Part shown: positions 1 to 8,866 of the stretch, piece by piece
Position numbering within the stretch: position 1 is the stretch's first letter
How the letters are laid out: every line of letters begins with the position of its first letter
Origin: a bacterium
GTDB taxonomy: Bacteria; SZUA-79; Acidulodesulfobacterales; Acidulodesulfobacteraceae
DNA length: 64,000 nt
Reading direction: 5' to 3'
NCBI GenBank assembly: GCA_027319095.1
Contig: DAHVNW010000005.1
Span: forward strand, 1-64,000
Position numbers and translations under genes: made by a program
The notes under the pieces: generated by a model
The model's database searches: none
Seen by the model: the letters and a program-made list of their open reading frames with translations, nothing else
What the model was told of the DNA's origin: nothing

Positions 1-1140
1 ATTCGCTAAGTCGTTGCTTGCAACCGAAACAAGCACGGATAGACGCCTGCCGAGACGATGCTGATAGGCGAAGGAAACGCCGGGCTGTCCGTTGAACTCC
101 GCCATCGATAGCGCAACGGTATTTTGATGTTTTCCTGCGGCGACTTCCGCGTCTGCTCCCGCCATAGACGCAGCTACCGCTCCTACTTTATTTGCTTTGG
201 TATCCGCATAAGATTCTGCGCCGTTAAGTCCCCGGTTAAGCTGTCCGAGGTTTACCGCGTCGTTAGGTTCCGTCCCCGGAGCTACGTTGGTAATCTGCCG
301 GGTCATTCCCGCGGCGGCATTGCCGACCGATACCGAATCGGGACGGTTAGCGGCGGAACCCTGGCCTAACGCCACCGAATCGTTGCCGTTGGCCGTGGTA
401 TTAGCGCCTAATGCCACGGAATTGTTTCCGTTGGCTACCGCGTTATTGCCTACGGCAGTGGTAGGGTCGGCGTTAGCCTGCGCGCCTGCGCCTATTGCAA
501 CGGAACCGGCATAACTGGCGGAAGCTCCGTCGCCTATGGCCGTAGTGTTCGTGCCGTCGGCTTGGGCGTTGTTGCCGATAGCTTGCGCATTTGTTCCTTT
601 AGCGGATGCACCGGCGCCGCAATATACGCCGCCGCCTGTTGCCGATTTACAAATCCCTGCCGCCGTAAGACTGGATAATGCGCTATCGATTGCGCTTATT
701 TGCGCTTTTGTGTAATTTTCCGAAGCAGTTACCGCACTTGTTACTTGACCGACACTTGCCGCACTTGCCGCATTGGCGGCGGACTGCGCAGCCGCAGCAT
801 TTGCAATGGCCGTATTGGCCGTGGACTGCGCCGCGGTAACGTTCTGGTTGGTCGTATAAAGCTGGCTGCCGTTAACCGCGTCGGTGCTGGTAGATGAAAG
901 GCTGCCTGCCTTTACGTTGGTAATGGTGCGCGTTGCGCCGGGCGAACCGACGCTTAATACGTTGGATTGTCCGCCGCCGTTGCTTCCTTCGCCTATAGCA
1001 ACGGAATTGTTTCCCGTAGATTGCGCGCCTGCTCCTATAGCTACGGAATTGCCGCCGGAAGCTATTGTAGAACTTGCGGAAGAACTGCCGATTGCGATGT
1101 TGCCGTTAGTGCCGGCAGTTGAACCGTTGGCATTTCCCGC
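1..1140 (-). CDS. Trimeric autotransporter adhesin (YadA-like), fragment, truncated at window start; 5' end unresolved
   Basis: The minus-strand frame is open from 1353 down to base 1. Read N to C it shows YadA-type head repeats such as NSVAIGAGAQ and NNSVAIGEGS, a neck (TRTITNVKAG, then STDAVNGSQLYTTNQN), an Ala-rich coiled-coil stalk, a second head block (NNSVALGANTT, NDSVALGQGS), a second neck (RQITNVAPGTEPNDAVNLGQL) and the start of a membrane-anchor-like segment (VALSMAEFNGQPGVSFAYQH) that leaves the window. Proteins of this family trimerise in the outer membrane and bind surfaces or host matrix. No ATG or signal peptide lies in frame upstream. Between 1141 and 1353 the frame reads low-complexity sequence, so the 5' end is missing, frameshifted or misassembled. 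GC content is visibly higher than in the rest of the window. Plus-strand ORFs here are shadows. Confidence 0.82.
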
Positions 1141-1210
1141 GGAACTGCATTTTCCCTGGAAGGCGCGGCGGCGGCGTATAAAGCAAGACGGGCTGAAAGG
1201 CGGAAAGGGC

Positions 1211-1270
1211 GGGAACCAAGCCGGCAGAACGGGAACGAAGTTGGCAGAACGGGAACTAAGCCGGCAATAG
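1211..1270. repeat. Three imperfect 20-bp tandem repeats upstream of the adhesin frame
   Basis: Three units starting GGGAACCAAG, GGGAACGAAG and GGGAACTAAG lie at 1211-1230, 1231-1250 and 1251-1270. Each continues with a variant of CCGGCAGAAC. The period does not match a codon-based adhesin repeat of the downstream frame. Confidence 0.8.
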
Positions 1271-1311
1271 CCGGCGCTTGGTTGGCAGGCCGGCAATATA
1301 TTAAAGCGGCA

Positions 1312-1321
1312 GGGGGGGGGG
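1312..1321. repeat. G10 homopolymer tract at the GC-rich/AT-rich boundary
   Basis: Ten consecutive G lie on the plus strand (C10 on the adhesin strand), just upstream of the adhesin frame. Base composition switches abruptly from GC-rich to AT-rich at this point. Such tracts can vary in length by slipped-strand mispairing, and they also cause assembly errors. Confidence 0.85.
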
Positions 1322-1480
1322 TCTTTTATTGGCTTTATAAAAAAGTTCTTGATTTATCAAACCTGTTTGTATTAAAATAAAAATACCTCATAATTACTGC
1401 TTTGATTTTTTAAATTGAAAAAATAAATTTGACGGGATTTTTTGTTTTAAAAATTAGGTTTAATAATATAAATAATCAAA

Positions 1481-2368
1481 GTGAAGAAAGCTATTACTTA
1501 TTTTTCGGGATGCTTAGATTCTAAAAACGCGAAAAATTTAGAATGCATATTTAAAGAACTTGGTTTGGAAATTAAACCCGTTTCGGAATGGAATTGCTGC
1601 GGCGCCCCTCCTTCTTATTATAAGCCGGATTTTTTCAACAAAGCGGTTATGCCGCTTAAGAATCTCGGTATATGCCAGCAAAAAGGCGATAATTTTTTGT
1701 ATTCGGGATGCCAAGTCTGCGTAAAGCAAATAAACGACGCCGTTAAGATAATTAATTCCGAACCTATGTTTCAAAAGCAGGCGGATTACAGCCTTAAGCC
1801 TTTTAATGCGGGTTTGAAGGAAACAAAATCAGGCTCTACCGGCGCAATACATCTTTTGGACGCGATTACGGATTTAGAAATAGAAAGCCGCATTGCCGGT
1901 AAAGCCGTTAGGAATTTAAAAGGAACGTCGATACTTCTTTATACCGGATGTTATCCGGACGCCGAAAAGATAGACATATTTAAAAAAACCTTAAGTAATT
2001 TCGGCGCGGAAGTAGCCTTATTCAAGGAATGCTGCGGGGGCGAAAAGCTGCAAAATACTACTCCGGTTCATTCAAAAAGGATAGAAAATGTTGCATGCGC
2101 CGATAAATTTTTCAAAACAATCAATAAAGAAGCCGACGATACCAATTCCGATTATATTCTTACATTATGTTCGATGTGCGAGAAAAACATAAAAGACGGA
2201 ATAGAGCTATCCGACCTCGAAATTTTTGCTCCGGTTGTAGGCTTGACGGAGTTCATAGGGTTTCTGTTAGGAATTAAAGGAAACGGGGATTTGATAGCCG
2301 CCGAAAATAACGACGATAACGCCGGTTCGATTACGAAACATGCATATAAAACTTTTGCACCCTCCTGA
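1481..2368 (+). CDS. HdrB-like CCG-domain protein (heterodisulfide reductase subunit B family)
   Basis: This 295-residue protein begins with GTG and has no strong Shine-Dalgarno. It carries two cysteine-rich CCG units. The first has GC near residue 10, WNCCG near 37-41 and GCQVC near 76. The second has TGCYP near 154, ECCGG near 183 and CSMC near 229. In HdrB such units bind noncubane [4Fe-4S] clusters that reduce disulfides. The motifs are less canonical than in the HdrB at 41394-42281. It lies 111 bp upstream of the molybdopterin oxidoreductase in the same direction, so it may be an electron-transfer partner of that enzyme; this is inference. No HdrA or HdrC lies beside it. Confidence 0.75.
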   Translation: MKKAITYFSGCLDSKNAKNLECIFKELGLEIKPVSEWNCCGAPPSYYKPDFFNKAVMPLKNLGICQQKGDNFLYSGCQVCVKQINDAVKIINSEPMFQKQADYSLKPFNAGLKETKSGSTGAIHLLDAITDLEIESRIAGKAVRNLKGTSILLYTGCYPDAEKIDIFKKTLSNFGAEVALFKECCGGEKLQNTTPVHSKRIENVACADKFFKTINKEADDTNSDYILTLCSMCEKNIKDGIELSDLEIFAPVVGLTEFIGFLLGIKGNGDLIAAENNDDNAGSITKHAYKTFAPS

Positions 2369-2479
2369 CGTATAAATCCAAAATTAATTAGCATTAATTT
2401 AACTATTTTATTTACAGGCACATTATACAGCAATAAAAATTATTTAAGTATCTATACTAAATTAACACGGAGGTAAAAA

Positions 2480-5023
2480 ATGGATTTAGAAGAGCTAAAA
2501 AACGAGAAATTTTTGCGGGTTAAAGATAACAGGCTTATGAAAATAAAACCGGACCATCGCCCGCAGGAGTCATCGAAGGATTACGATACCGTCCGCTATT
2601 CTACCTGTACGAATATGTGCGAGAGCGGCTGCGGTCTTAAAATATTTTTAAAGGACGGCAAAATCGTCGACGTTATGGGCGATCCCGAACATCCGCAGAA
2701 CAGAGGCGGTCTTTGTTCTAAAGGCGTAGGACAGATTCAATGGTGGTATGACCCCCTGAGGGTACATTATCCCATGATGAGAAAGTCTTTGACTGACGAC
2801 TTTAAAAGGGTTTCCTGGGACGACGCTCTCGATTTTGCCGCGGAAAGGCTTATTAAACTGCACGACGAATACGGACCCGAAGCCCTTTCCGTTTTTAGAA
2901 CGGGAAGGTCTTCATTCGGAAATAAAGAGGGGGGGGCTAGGTTTGGAAGGATTTTCGGCACCCCAAACGTTTACGGACAAGGTCCTATATGCTGCGAAAG
3001 TCCCGGCGTTTCAATGAATTACGTTTTTGGCGCAAAAGGTCTGGGGAGGCTTATGAATCCGTCGCAGGACTGGAAAAATTCAAAGTGCATACTCGTCGTC
3101 GGCACCAATATGGCGGCGCAGGAAACCATCACGATGACCCATCTTCTCGATGCAAGGGACAACGGCGCATTTTTGATTGGCGTCGACCCCCGTTTTAACG
3201 CGACGCTTTCGAAATGCGATATAGGAATGAGGATACGTTCCGGTTCCGACGCGATTTTATTCCTTGCCATGGGCAATATTATCATTAAAGAAAAACTTTA
3301 CAATAAAGAATTTGTCGATAAATGGGTTAACGGATTCGAGGAATATTCCAAAGAATGCGCCCAGTGGACTCCGGAGAGGGCAGAAAAACTTACTTACGTT
3401 CCAAAAGAAATGATTATAGAAGCGGCAAGAAGGTTCGGTTCCGCAAGGCCCGCTTCCGTAACCGGCAATCTCGGCACGGCCCAGATATATAATTCAAATA
3501 ACGTCAACAGGTCCATTGCAGCTCTTTTGGCTCTTACCGGTTCTATAGGAGTTAAAGGCGGCGGCTGGAACTGGCTCCATAACTGCCGTCCCCCGTTAAA
3601 TTACGGCAACGATTTAAAAGTCCTGCCTAATTTTAAAAGACCCCAGATAACCGATAAATTAATATCATGGGGCGACAGCTCCGTTCCATGTATTATAAAC
3701 GCTATGATGTACGAAAAACCTTATCCCGTTAAGGGAATCATATGGAACGGCGACCATCTTCCGCAGTTTCCAAATTCTTGGAAAATGGAAGAGGCCATGA
3801 AAAGAAATATAATTAATATTCACCTTTCTATTTATCCGAACCACACGTATATGTTCAGCCATGTAGCTTTTCCGATAGCGATTTCCGTTGAAACGGACAG
3901 TATTTGCCATCACGGAAACAACAGGCTTATACAGTGGCACAACAAGGTAATACCTTATCAGCATGAACACAGAGCCGATATAGACGTATTCGACGGCCTT
4001 GCAAAAAGACTTAAAGGCAAAGCCGGACATTTCGATAAAATAGAATTCAGTCCGTGGGGGTATTACGAAGACGGACAGGATAAGGGAAGAGTAAACGAAA
4101 TCAAGATGACCGACTTCTTCAACGAACAGGAATCATTTACAAGAGGTATTACTTACGACCTTTTAAATCCGGAAAAAAATCCGAAAGGCGGGCTTATGTG
4201 GCCGGTTCTTTCAAAGAAAGAGGCCGTGTTTGAAGATGACGAGGCTGTTTTAAGAGGCAAGTGGATAATGTATAAAGAAGGTGAAAACTATCCCGAAACC
4301 GACAAAAGGTTCCCGACGCCTTCCGGAAAAATAGAACTTGCGTCCGCAGCCCTGGAGAAAATAGGCTGGTATAAAGTTCCAACCCAGGTCGAAAGCTCCG
4401 AATCTCCTTTGGGAAATTTCGAAAGAGCAAAAAAATATCCGCTCGTTTTAAATACGACGCGTATCGCGCAGTCGTTCCACGAAGGCGGTCATTGGTGGCC
4501 ATGGAACGACGAACTCGAACCCGACAGGAACATAGAAATTAATCCTGCTACTGCCGCCGTTATGGGAATAGAAGACGGGGACATGGTTATCGTCGAAAAC
4601 GACAGGGGATGGGTAGAAGGCCCGGCATGGGTTACCGAGATGGTTCCCGAAGACGGAATATGGGCAAATTTCGGATTCGACAGGTATCAGCCGTTTCATC
4701 CATACGAGTCTATTAATACCGTAATAGACGATATAATAAAAGACCCTGTTTACGGACAAATTCAGTTTAAGGCTATTCTTTGCAGGGTTTACAGAAAAGA
4801 AGACCCTAATCCTGAAGCTACCGCGAAGAAAACGCTGGAATTTTTACAGAAAAGGTTTCCTGAGGTATGGGACCCTCAACATCAGGATAAAAACGTTATC
4901 GTGGGGAAATGGAAAGAACACTGGAAAGAATATCACGAGCTGAGTATCGGCTGGAAAAAGTTAGTGAATTTTAAAGAGCCGGTAGAATGTACGCCCGATT
5001 CTTGCGATATACGCAAGTATTAA
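2480..5023 (+). CDS. Molybdopterin oxidoreductase catalytic subunit (CISM/DMSO-reductase superfamily)
   Basis: 847 residues, start supported by GGAGG eight bases upstream. The N terminus has a [4Fe-4S] motif C-x3-C-x3-C-x27-C (C43, C47, C51, C79). The bis-MGD domains follow, with a Cys-Cys-Glu-Ser segment at 171-174 where the Mo ligand is expected, so a Cys-type ligand is likely but not proven. The last ~130 residues match the molydopterin-binding C-terminal domain (INPATAAVMGIEDGD). No twin-arginine signal is visible, suggesting a cytoplasmic enzyme. The substrate cannot be read from sequence; formate, polysulfide, thiosulfate and acetylene-type enzymes share this fold. The next gene is its four-cluster ferredoxin subunit. 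No membrane-anchor gene follows. Confidence 0.9.
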   Translation: MDLEELKNEKFLRVKDNRLMKIKPDHRPQESSKDYDTVRYSTCTNMCESGCGLKIFLKDGKIVDVMGDPEHPQNRGGLCSKGVGQIQWWYDPLRVHYPMMRKSLTDDFKRVSWDDALDFAAERLIKLHDEYGPEALSVFRTGRSSFGNKEGGARFGRIFGTPNVYGQGPICCESPGVSMNYVFGAKGLGRLMNPSQDWKNSKCILVVGTNMAAQETITMTHLLDARDNGAFLIGVDPRFNATLSKCDIGMRIRSGSDAILFLAMGNIIIKEKLYNKEFVDKWVNGFEEYSKECAQWTPERAEKLTYVPKEMIIEAARRFGSARPASVTGNLGTAQIYNSNNVNRSIAALLALTGSIGVKGGGWNWLHNCRPPLNYGNDLKVLPNFKRPQITDKLISWGDSSVPCIINAMMYEKPYPVKGIIWNGDHLPQFPNSWKMEEAMKRNIINIHLSIYPNHTYMFSHVAFPIAISVETDSICHHGNNRLIQWHNKVIPYQHEHRADIDVFDGLAKRLKGKAGHFDKIEFSPWGYYEDGQDKGRVNEIKMTDFFNEQESFTRGITYDLLNPEKNPKGGLMWPVLSKKEAVFEDDEAVLRGKWIMYKEGENYPETDKRFPTPSGKIELASAALEKIGWYKVPTQVESSESPLGNFERAKKYPLVLNTTRIAQSFHEGGHWWPWNDELEPDRNIEINPATAAVMGIEDGDMVIVENDRGWVEGPAWVTEMVPEDGIWANFGFDRYQPFHPYESINTVIDDIIKDPVYGQIQFKAILCRVYRKEDPNPEATAKKTLEFLQKRFPEVWDPQHQDKNVIVGKWKEHWKEYHELSIGWKKLVNFKEPVECTPDSCDIRKY

Positions 5024-5036
5024 AATTAAATGCATA

Positions 5037-5063
5037 GGGTATCCGGTTTCAAATCGGATACCC
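5037..5063 (+). other. Inverted repeat between the molybdoenzyme gene and its ferredoxin subunit
   Basis: GGGTATCCG at 5037-5045 pairs perfectly with CGGATACCC at 5055-5063 around a 9-base loop. No T-run follows, so it is more likely an RNA-stability or partial-readthrough hairpin than a strong terminator. Confidence 0.6.
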
Positions 5064-5106
5064 GGCAAAAATATAACAAAACAATAATAAAAATAGGAGC
5101 GCAAAT

Positions 5107-5760
5107 ATGTCTTCGGAATACGGATTCGATAGATTTCACCTTGGAGAAGAAAGAGCGGCGCGCATTACGCTAAAATCTTCAACTCCAAAATATTCGATGA
5201 AAGTAAATATAGACAGATGTATAGGATGTATGTCATGCGAAGTTTCATGTAAAAAAGAGCATAATCTTCCTGTCGGACCCAGAAGGATGAGGGTTATTCA
5301 GGTAGGACCTTACTTTATAAAAAAAGGCCAGTTGAAAACGGTTTATCTCCCGATGAACTGCTTTCATTGCGACGACGCTGCATGCGTAAAAGCTTGTCCC
5401 ACCGGTTCCATGCAAAAAAGGGCGGACGGTATAGTATTTAACGACGTCAATACATGCATAGGCTGCAAATCTTGTATTCATGCCTGTCCTTTCGGTTCTC
5501 CGCAATTTAACGAAGCGACCGGCAAAGTAACCAAATGCGATTATTGCAGGCACCGCGTTGACGAGGGACTTCTTCCCGCTTGCGTTACTTTATGCTCTAC
5601 GGACGCTCTTTGGTTTGGAAATATAAACAGAATATCCACAATCGACAGGGAGAAGACGGCGAGAAAATTAACCGAACATCTATTCGGGTTCGTTACCCCT
5701 AATAAGCCTATGGGGACTTCTTCGGCCAACGATACCGATAATCCTGTAAAAGTAGGTTAA
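5107..5760 (+). CDS. Four-cluster ferredoxin-type electron-transfer subunit of the molybdopterin oxidoreductase
   Basis: 217 residues with AGGAG upstream. Cysteine motifs for four [4Fe-4S] clusters are visible: CIGCMSCEVSC near 38-48, CFHCDDAACVKACP near 85-98, CIGCKSCIHACP near 117-128, and CDYC with a distant CVTLC near 140-160. This is the PsrB/PhsB/FdhB/DmsB arrangement, which wires a molybdoenzyme to its electron partner. No Tat or Sec signal is seen, consistent with the cytoplasmic catalytic subunit upstream. No NrfD-type or cytochrome b membrane subunit lies nearby, so the electron acceptor is probably soluble. Confidence 0.88.
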   Translation: MSSEYGFDRFHLGEERAARITLKSSTPKYSMKVNIDRCIGCMSCEVSCKKEHNLPVGPRRMRVIQVGPYFIKKGQLKTVYLPMNCFHCDDAACVKACPTGSMQKRADGIVFNDVNTCIGCKSCIHACPFGSPQFNEATGKVTKCDYCRHRVDEGLLPACVTLCSTDALWFGNINRISTIDREKTARKLTEHLFGFVTPNKPMGTSSANDTDNPVKVG

Positions 5761-5845
5761 ATAAGCGGGCTATTTTGCTTTTTGGCAGCGATGGTTAATA
5801 TTATAAATAAATATATTTAAAGCTTAAAAAACGGAGGTATTGTTT

Positions 5846-6091
5846 ATGGCAGATATGTTAAGCGGAGGAACCGTATATAACGCGCCTATAAGGGTGGATT
5901 ATATCAGCGGGGATTTTGACAAAGCGGAAGAGGTTCTTAAGAAAGCGGATATTCATATCGTCGGACGAAACGTAGCAAGCGTTACGCCTTATCATGCAAC
6001 TATATTCGTTGACCTTAAAGACGAAGAAAAGGCGCTAAGCGCTATAAAAAAATCGGGAATTAAAACATATCCGGTTGAACCATATTTTTAA
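5846..6091 (+). CDS. Small conserved-looking protein of unknown function, 81 aa
   Basis: GGAGGT at 5833-5838 favours the ATG at 5846 over the in-frame TTG at 5840. The protein has no cysteines or membrane segment. Alternating strands and helices (VDYISGDFDKAEEVLKKAD, then HATIFVDLKDEEKALSAI) suggest a compact alpha/beta fold resembling ACT or ferredoxin-like domains; this is inference. It sits between the molybdoenzyme ferredoxin subunit and moeA and is followed by a terminator, so it may be the last gene of the molybdoenzyme operon. The function is not recognised. Confidence 0.75.
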   Translation: MADMLSGGTVYNAPIRVDYISGDFDKAEEVLKKADIHIVGRNVASVTPYHATIFVDLKDEEKALSAIKKSGIKTYPVEPYF

Positions 6092-6110
6092 TAGGATATT
6101 TCTTTTATGA

Positions 6111-6144
6111 CAGCCGCCGCTTTAAACGGCGGCTGCGTTTTTTT
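6111..6144 (+). terminator. Rho-independent terminator after the molybdoenzyme operon
   Basis: CAGCCGCCG (6111-6119) and CGGCGGCTG (6127-6135) form a 9-bp GC-rich stem with a 7-base loop, followed by CG and a run of seven T. Confidence 0.9.
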
Positions 6145-6163
6145 AAGAATATAAATATAATTT

Positions 6164-7450
6164 ATGCCTGAAAAGACTGCCGAAAAATTATTGAATATTG
6201 CCGAAGCAAATATAAAAAAAATAAATGTTTCGGAAAACATACCCGTCGAGGATGCCATAGGAAGAATTATATCAAAAGATATAATACCTGATGTAAATAT
6301 TCCTCCTTTTATAAGGTCTGCCGTCGACGGTTTTGCTATAATGCATTCGGATGTCTCTGAAAAAAAAATAAATGTTTTTAATGTTGCGAGTCAAATTACG
6401 GCAGGCTATTCCGAACATATTGCTCCGTTGAACAGCGGAGATGCCGCATTTGTTACTACCGGAGCGCCTATTCCTTCAAATGCCGACTGCGTCGTCTTAA
6501 TAGAAGATGCCGATGAATTTTCCGGCGGGAAAATGGTTTACAAAAAAGCGGCGGAAAAAGGCTCATATATATCGCCGATAGGGGACGATATTAAATCCGG
6601 CACGGTTTTGTTTCAGCGGGGACACAGAATTAGATTTTGCGATATTGCGGCATTATCCGGCATCGGTTTAGATTTTGTTCCGGTATATAAAAAACCCCTA
6701 ATAGGAATATTATCCGGCGGAAACGAGCTGGCTTCCCCCGGAACTAAGCTGAGCGGCAACAAAATTTACGATATAAACACGACCGTTCTTAAATCTTTAG
6801 TTAAAGATTCGGGCGGAATTCCGGAAGTTATAGGAATAGTTGAAGACAGGTTGGAAAAATTAGTAGAGATTTTAAAAAATGCTGACGATTCCGGCAGGTA
6901 CGATTTACTAATTTCGACCGGAGGAACGGGAGCAAGTTTCCTGGTTTTGGAAAATAAGGAGATTACTAATTTTTACGACCTTGTTCCTTCCGCCGTCGAA
7001 AAAACCGGAAAATTATTATTTCACGGCGTAAAACTCATACCGGGAAAGCCTACGTCTTTCGGAATATTAAACGGCGGAACGCCTATATTTGCGCTTGCAG
7101 GATGGCCGTATTCCGCAATTATAACTTTCGACCTTTTTATCAGGCCGTCTATACAAAGAATGACGAACTGTAAAAATATATATAAAAGATATCCCGTCGT
7201 ATATGCTTCTTTAAAACACGACGTTTCTAAAGAAGAAGGCGTCAGAAAATATTTTCAGGTAAAATTGACCAAAGAAAACGAAGGTATTTATGCCGCCGTA
7301 ATACCTGCTCCAAAACCGCCTTCAGCCGCGCGGTCTTTAAGCCCTATGATTCAGGCCGGCGGAAGTTTCGTTATGGATGAAAAATCGGAAACTTTAAAAG
7401 CCGGAAGCATCGTTCCCGTTACGTTAAACGACTATGAAACTATAAATTAA
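6164..7450 (+). CDS. moeA: Molybdopterin molybdenumtransferase MoeA
   Basis: 428 residues, in the usual MoeA range of 400-420. MoeA inserts molybdate into adenylated molybdopterin. Visible family motifs include PPFIRSAVDGFAI near 47-59, the TTGAPIP segment near 103, the ILSGGNEL and GTKLSGNKIYDINT region near 180-205, STGGTGAS near 247 and the PGKPTSFGI region near 287. A C-terminal beta domain follows. It begins a same-strand run moeA-moaA-PTPS-like-mobA. The start follows the upstream terminator closely and lacks an obvious strong ribosome-binding site. Confidence 0.93.
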   Translation: MPEKTAEKLLNIAEANIKKINVSENIPVEDAIGRIISKDIIPDVNIPPFIRSAVDGFAIMHSDVSEKKINVFNVASQITAGYSEHIAPLNSGDAAFVTTGAPIPSNADCVVLIEDADEFSGGKMVYKKAAEKGSYISPIGDDIKSGTVLFQRGHRIRFCDIAALSGIGLDFVPVYKKPLIGILSGGNELASPGTKLSGNKIYDINTTVLKSLVKDSGGIPEVIGIVEDRLEKLVEILKNADDSGRYDLLISTGGTGASFLVLENKEITNFYDLVPSAVEKTGKLLFHGVKLIPGKPTSFGILNGGTPIFALAGWPYSAIITFDLFIRPSIQRMTNCKNIYKRYPVVYASLKHDVSKEEGVRKYFQVKLTKENEGIYAAVIPAPKPPSAARSLSPMIQAGGSFVMDEKSETLKAGSIVPVTLNDYETIN

Positions 7451-7478
7451 ATACAGGTTAAAAGGCTTTATTCAATAT

Positions 7479-8324
7479 ATGAAACAGTATTTATTTAAAT
7501 TATTTAACGAAAAAGAATATGAATCCGTTTACGGAAAAAATGAATTTAAAATTCCGTCTTTAAGAGTCTCATTGGTAAACAGCTGCAATGAAGACTGCTT
7601 TTATTGCCATAACGAGGGCGCGCCAAAAAATATGCCCGTATCTATTCAAGCGGGTGATATAATAAATACCGTATATTTATTAAAGAAATTCGGGCTTAAG
7701 AAAGTTAAATTTACCGGAGGAGAGCCCCTGTTGTTTAAAGACTTAAAAAATTTATTGTATAAAATAAAACATATTGCCGATTTAGACCTGTTTATTACGA
7801 CTAACGGAACGCTTATAAAGAAGAGGATAAGGGATTTAAGCCCTAATTTATTAAATAAAATATCCGTCAGCTTAGATACGTTAAGTCCCGATGTTTATAA
7901 ATTTATAACCGGAAAGAACTTGTTGGACGAAGTTATTGCCGGACTAAACATATTAAAAAAGAACGGATATAACGTTGAAATAGACTGCGTTTTGTTGAAT
8001 GGTTTGAATACGTCTAAAAACTCTATAAAATATGCCGCTATGTATTGCGCCGAAAACGGGTTCGATTTGCAGTTTATAGAATTGTCTGATAAAATGCCGC
8101 CCGGTTTATATTCAAAATATTATGCGGACCCATGCGCGGTTTTGCAAAACGCAGGATTTAATTTCAAAAAAGACAGAACTAACGACAGGCAATTTTTTAA
8201 GATAGGCGGTTCTAAAATGACTCTTTGCAGGTGCGTAAAAGATAAAGGCGAGTTTCATTCCGGCAGGAGGGGAGGACTCAGGCTTCTTCCCAACGGCGTT
8301 TTAAAAAATTTTCTTTACGAATAA
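7479..8324 (+). CDS. moaA: MoaA-like radical SAM GTP 3',8-cyclase, short form
   Basis: 281 residues. The radical SAM motif CNEDCFYC (C-x3-C-x2-C) lies near 36-43, and KFTGGEPLL (the GGEP motif that binds SAM) near 77. MoaA starts cofactor synthesis by cyclising GTP. The protein is shorter than typical MoaA of about 320-330 residues. The second, GTP-binding cluster normally uses C-x2-C-x13-C; here the C terminus shows LCRCVK and then LPNGVLKNFLYE, with Asn where the third Cys is expected. The usual Gly-Gly tail is absent. Its position between moeA and mobA supports the role, but the altered C terminus leaves room for a divergent reaction. Confidence 0.8.
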   Translation: MKQYLFKLFNEKEYESVYGKNEFKIPSLRVSLVNSCNEDCFYCHNEGAPKNMPVSIQAGDIINTVYLLKKFGLKKVKFTGGEPLLFKDLKNLLYKIKHIADLDLFITTNGTLIKKRIRDLSPNLLNKISVSLDTLSPDVYKFITGKNLLDEVIAGLNILKKNGYNVEIDCVLLNGLNTSKNSIKYAAMYCAENGFDLQFIELSDKMPPGLYSKYYADPCAVLQNAGFNFKKDRTNDRQFFKIGGSKMTLCRCVKDKGEFHSGRRGGLRLLPNGVLKNFLYE

Positions 8325-8371
8325 TTGAAAATAAGTAATTAAGAAATAATTTATACGGCTTAAAATACATT

Positions 8372-8866
8372 ATGATTGTAGAACTTATAGGTAAAGAAGC
8401 AGATTTAACGTTTGAATGCATGCACATAGTTCCGGGCAAAGGCGATTGTTCGAGGATACATCCGCATTTCCATTACGTGGACGTCCTTGTGGACGGGGAA
8501 TTCGACGATAAAAGGAGGATAGTTCATTTATATAATTTGAAAGCCGTCGTTAAAAGAATATGCGGTATGTTCGAAGATAAAATTTTAATAGCCGATTATC
8601 CGCCGGGCATTCAACGCGTAACATCGGAAGAATTGCATTACAGGATAGAAATAAACGGCAAGCTTTATCTTTTGCCTAAAGCCGATATTTTAAAAATAAA
8701 AAGTCCTTCGTTAAACATAGAAGATTTAACCGTTTATTTTGCCGAGGAGCTTGCTATAGATTTAAAAAATAAAGAAATGTTTAATCCTTTGAATTATTTT
8801 GAGGTTACGCTGAGCGAGGGGCACGGACAAAGGGGCAGAATTAGAATAGATTTAAATAATGGATAA
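8372..8866 (+). CDS. PTPS/QueD-like (6-pyruvoyl-tetrahydropterin synthase family) protein within the Moco genes
   Basis: 164 residues. The zinc-site pattern is clear: FECMH with His18, then DCSRIHPHFHY with Cys26, His30 and His32, equivalent to the CGRLHGH motif of QueD. A segment like the PT-x-EN loop (SPSLNIEDLTVYFAEEL) and a C-terminal strand with Glu (FEVTLSEGHG) follow. The conserved Asp-His before LN in QueD is not evident (KILIADY instead), so the chemistry may differ. The family acts on dihydroneopterin triphosphate, from the same GTP pool MoaA uses. It overlaps mobA by 8 bp and lies after moaA, which ties it to cofactor synthesis; the exact role is unknown. Confidence 0.7.
   Translation: MIVELIGKEADLTFECMHIVPGKGDCSRIHPHFHYVDVLVDGEFDDKRRIVHLYNLKAVVKRICGMFEDKILIADYPPGIQRVTSEELHYRIEINGKLYLLPKADILKIKSPSLNIEDLTVYFAEELAIDLKNKEMFNPLNYFEVTLSEGHGQRGRIRIDLNNG

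Noticed and set aside
124-1270. Plus-strand ORFs in the first 1.3 kb
   Set aside because: They are frame shadows of the minus-strand autotransporter, whose repeats and neck motifs are unmistakable.
1211-1270. CRISPR-like array
   Set aside because: The units are contiguous, only three, and without spacers; no cas genes are present.
1337-1391. Start codon for the adhesin at the ATG at 1391 on the minus strand
   Set aside because: The frame closes at TAA (1337) before the G10 tract, giving an 18-residue peptide without a signal sequence.
2480-5023. Selenocysteine in the molybdoenzyme
   Set aside because: The frame has no internal TGA and Cys occupies the candidate ligand position.
5037-5063. 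Strong rho-independent terminator after the molybdoenzyme gene
   Set aside because: There is no T-run and the next gene encodes a subunit of the same enzyme.
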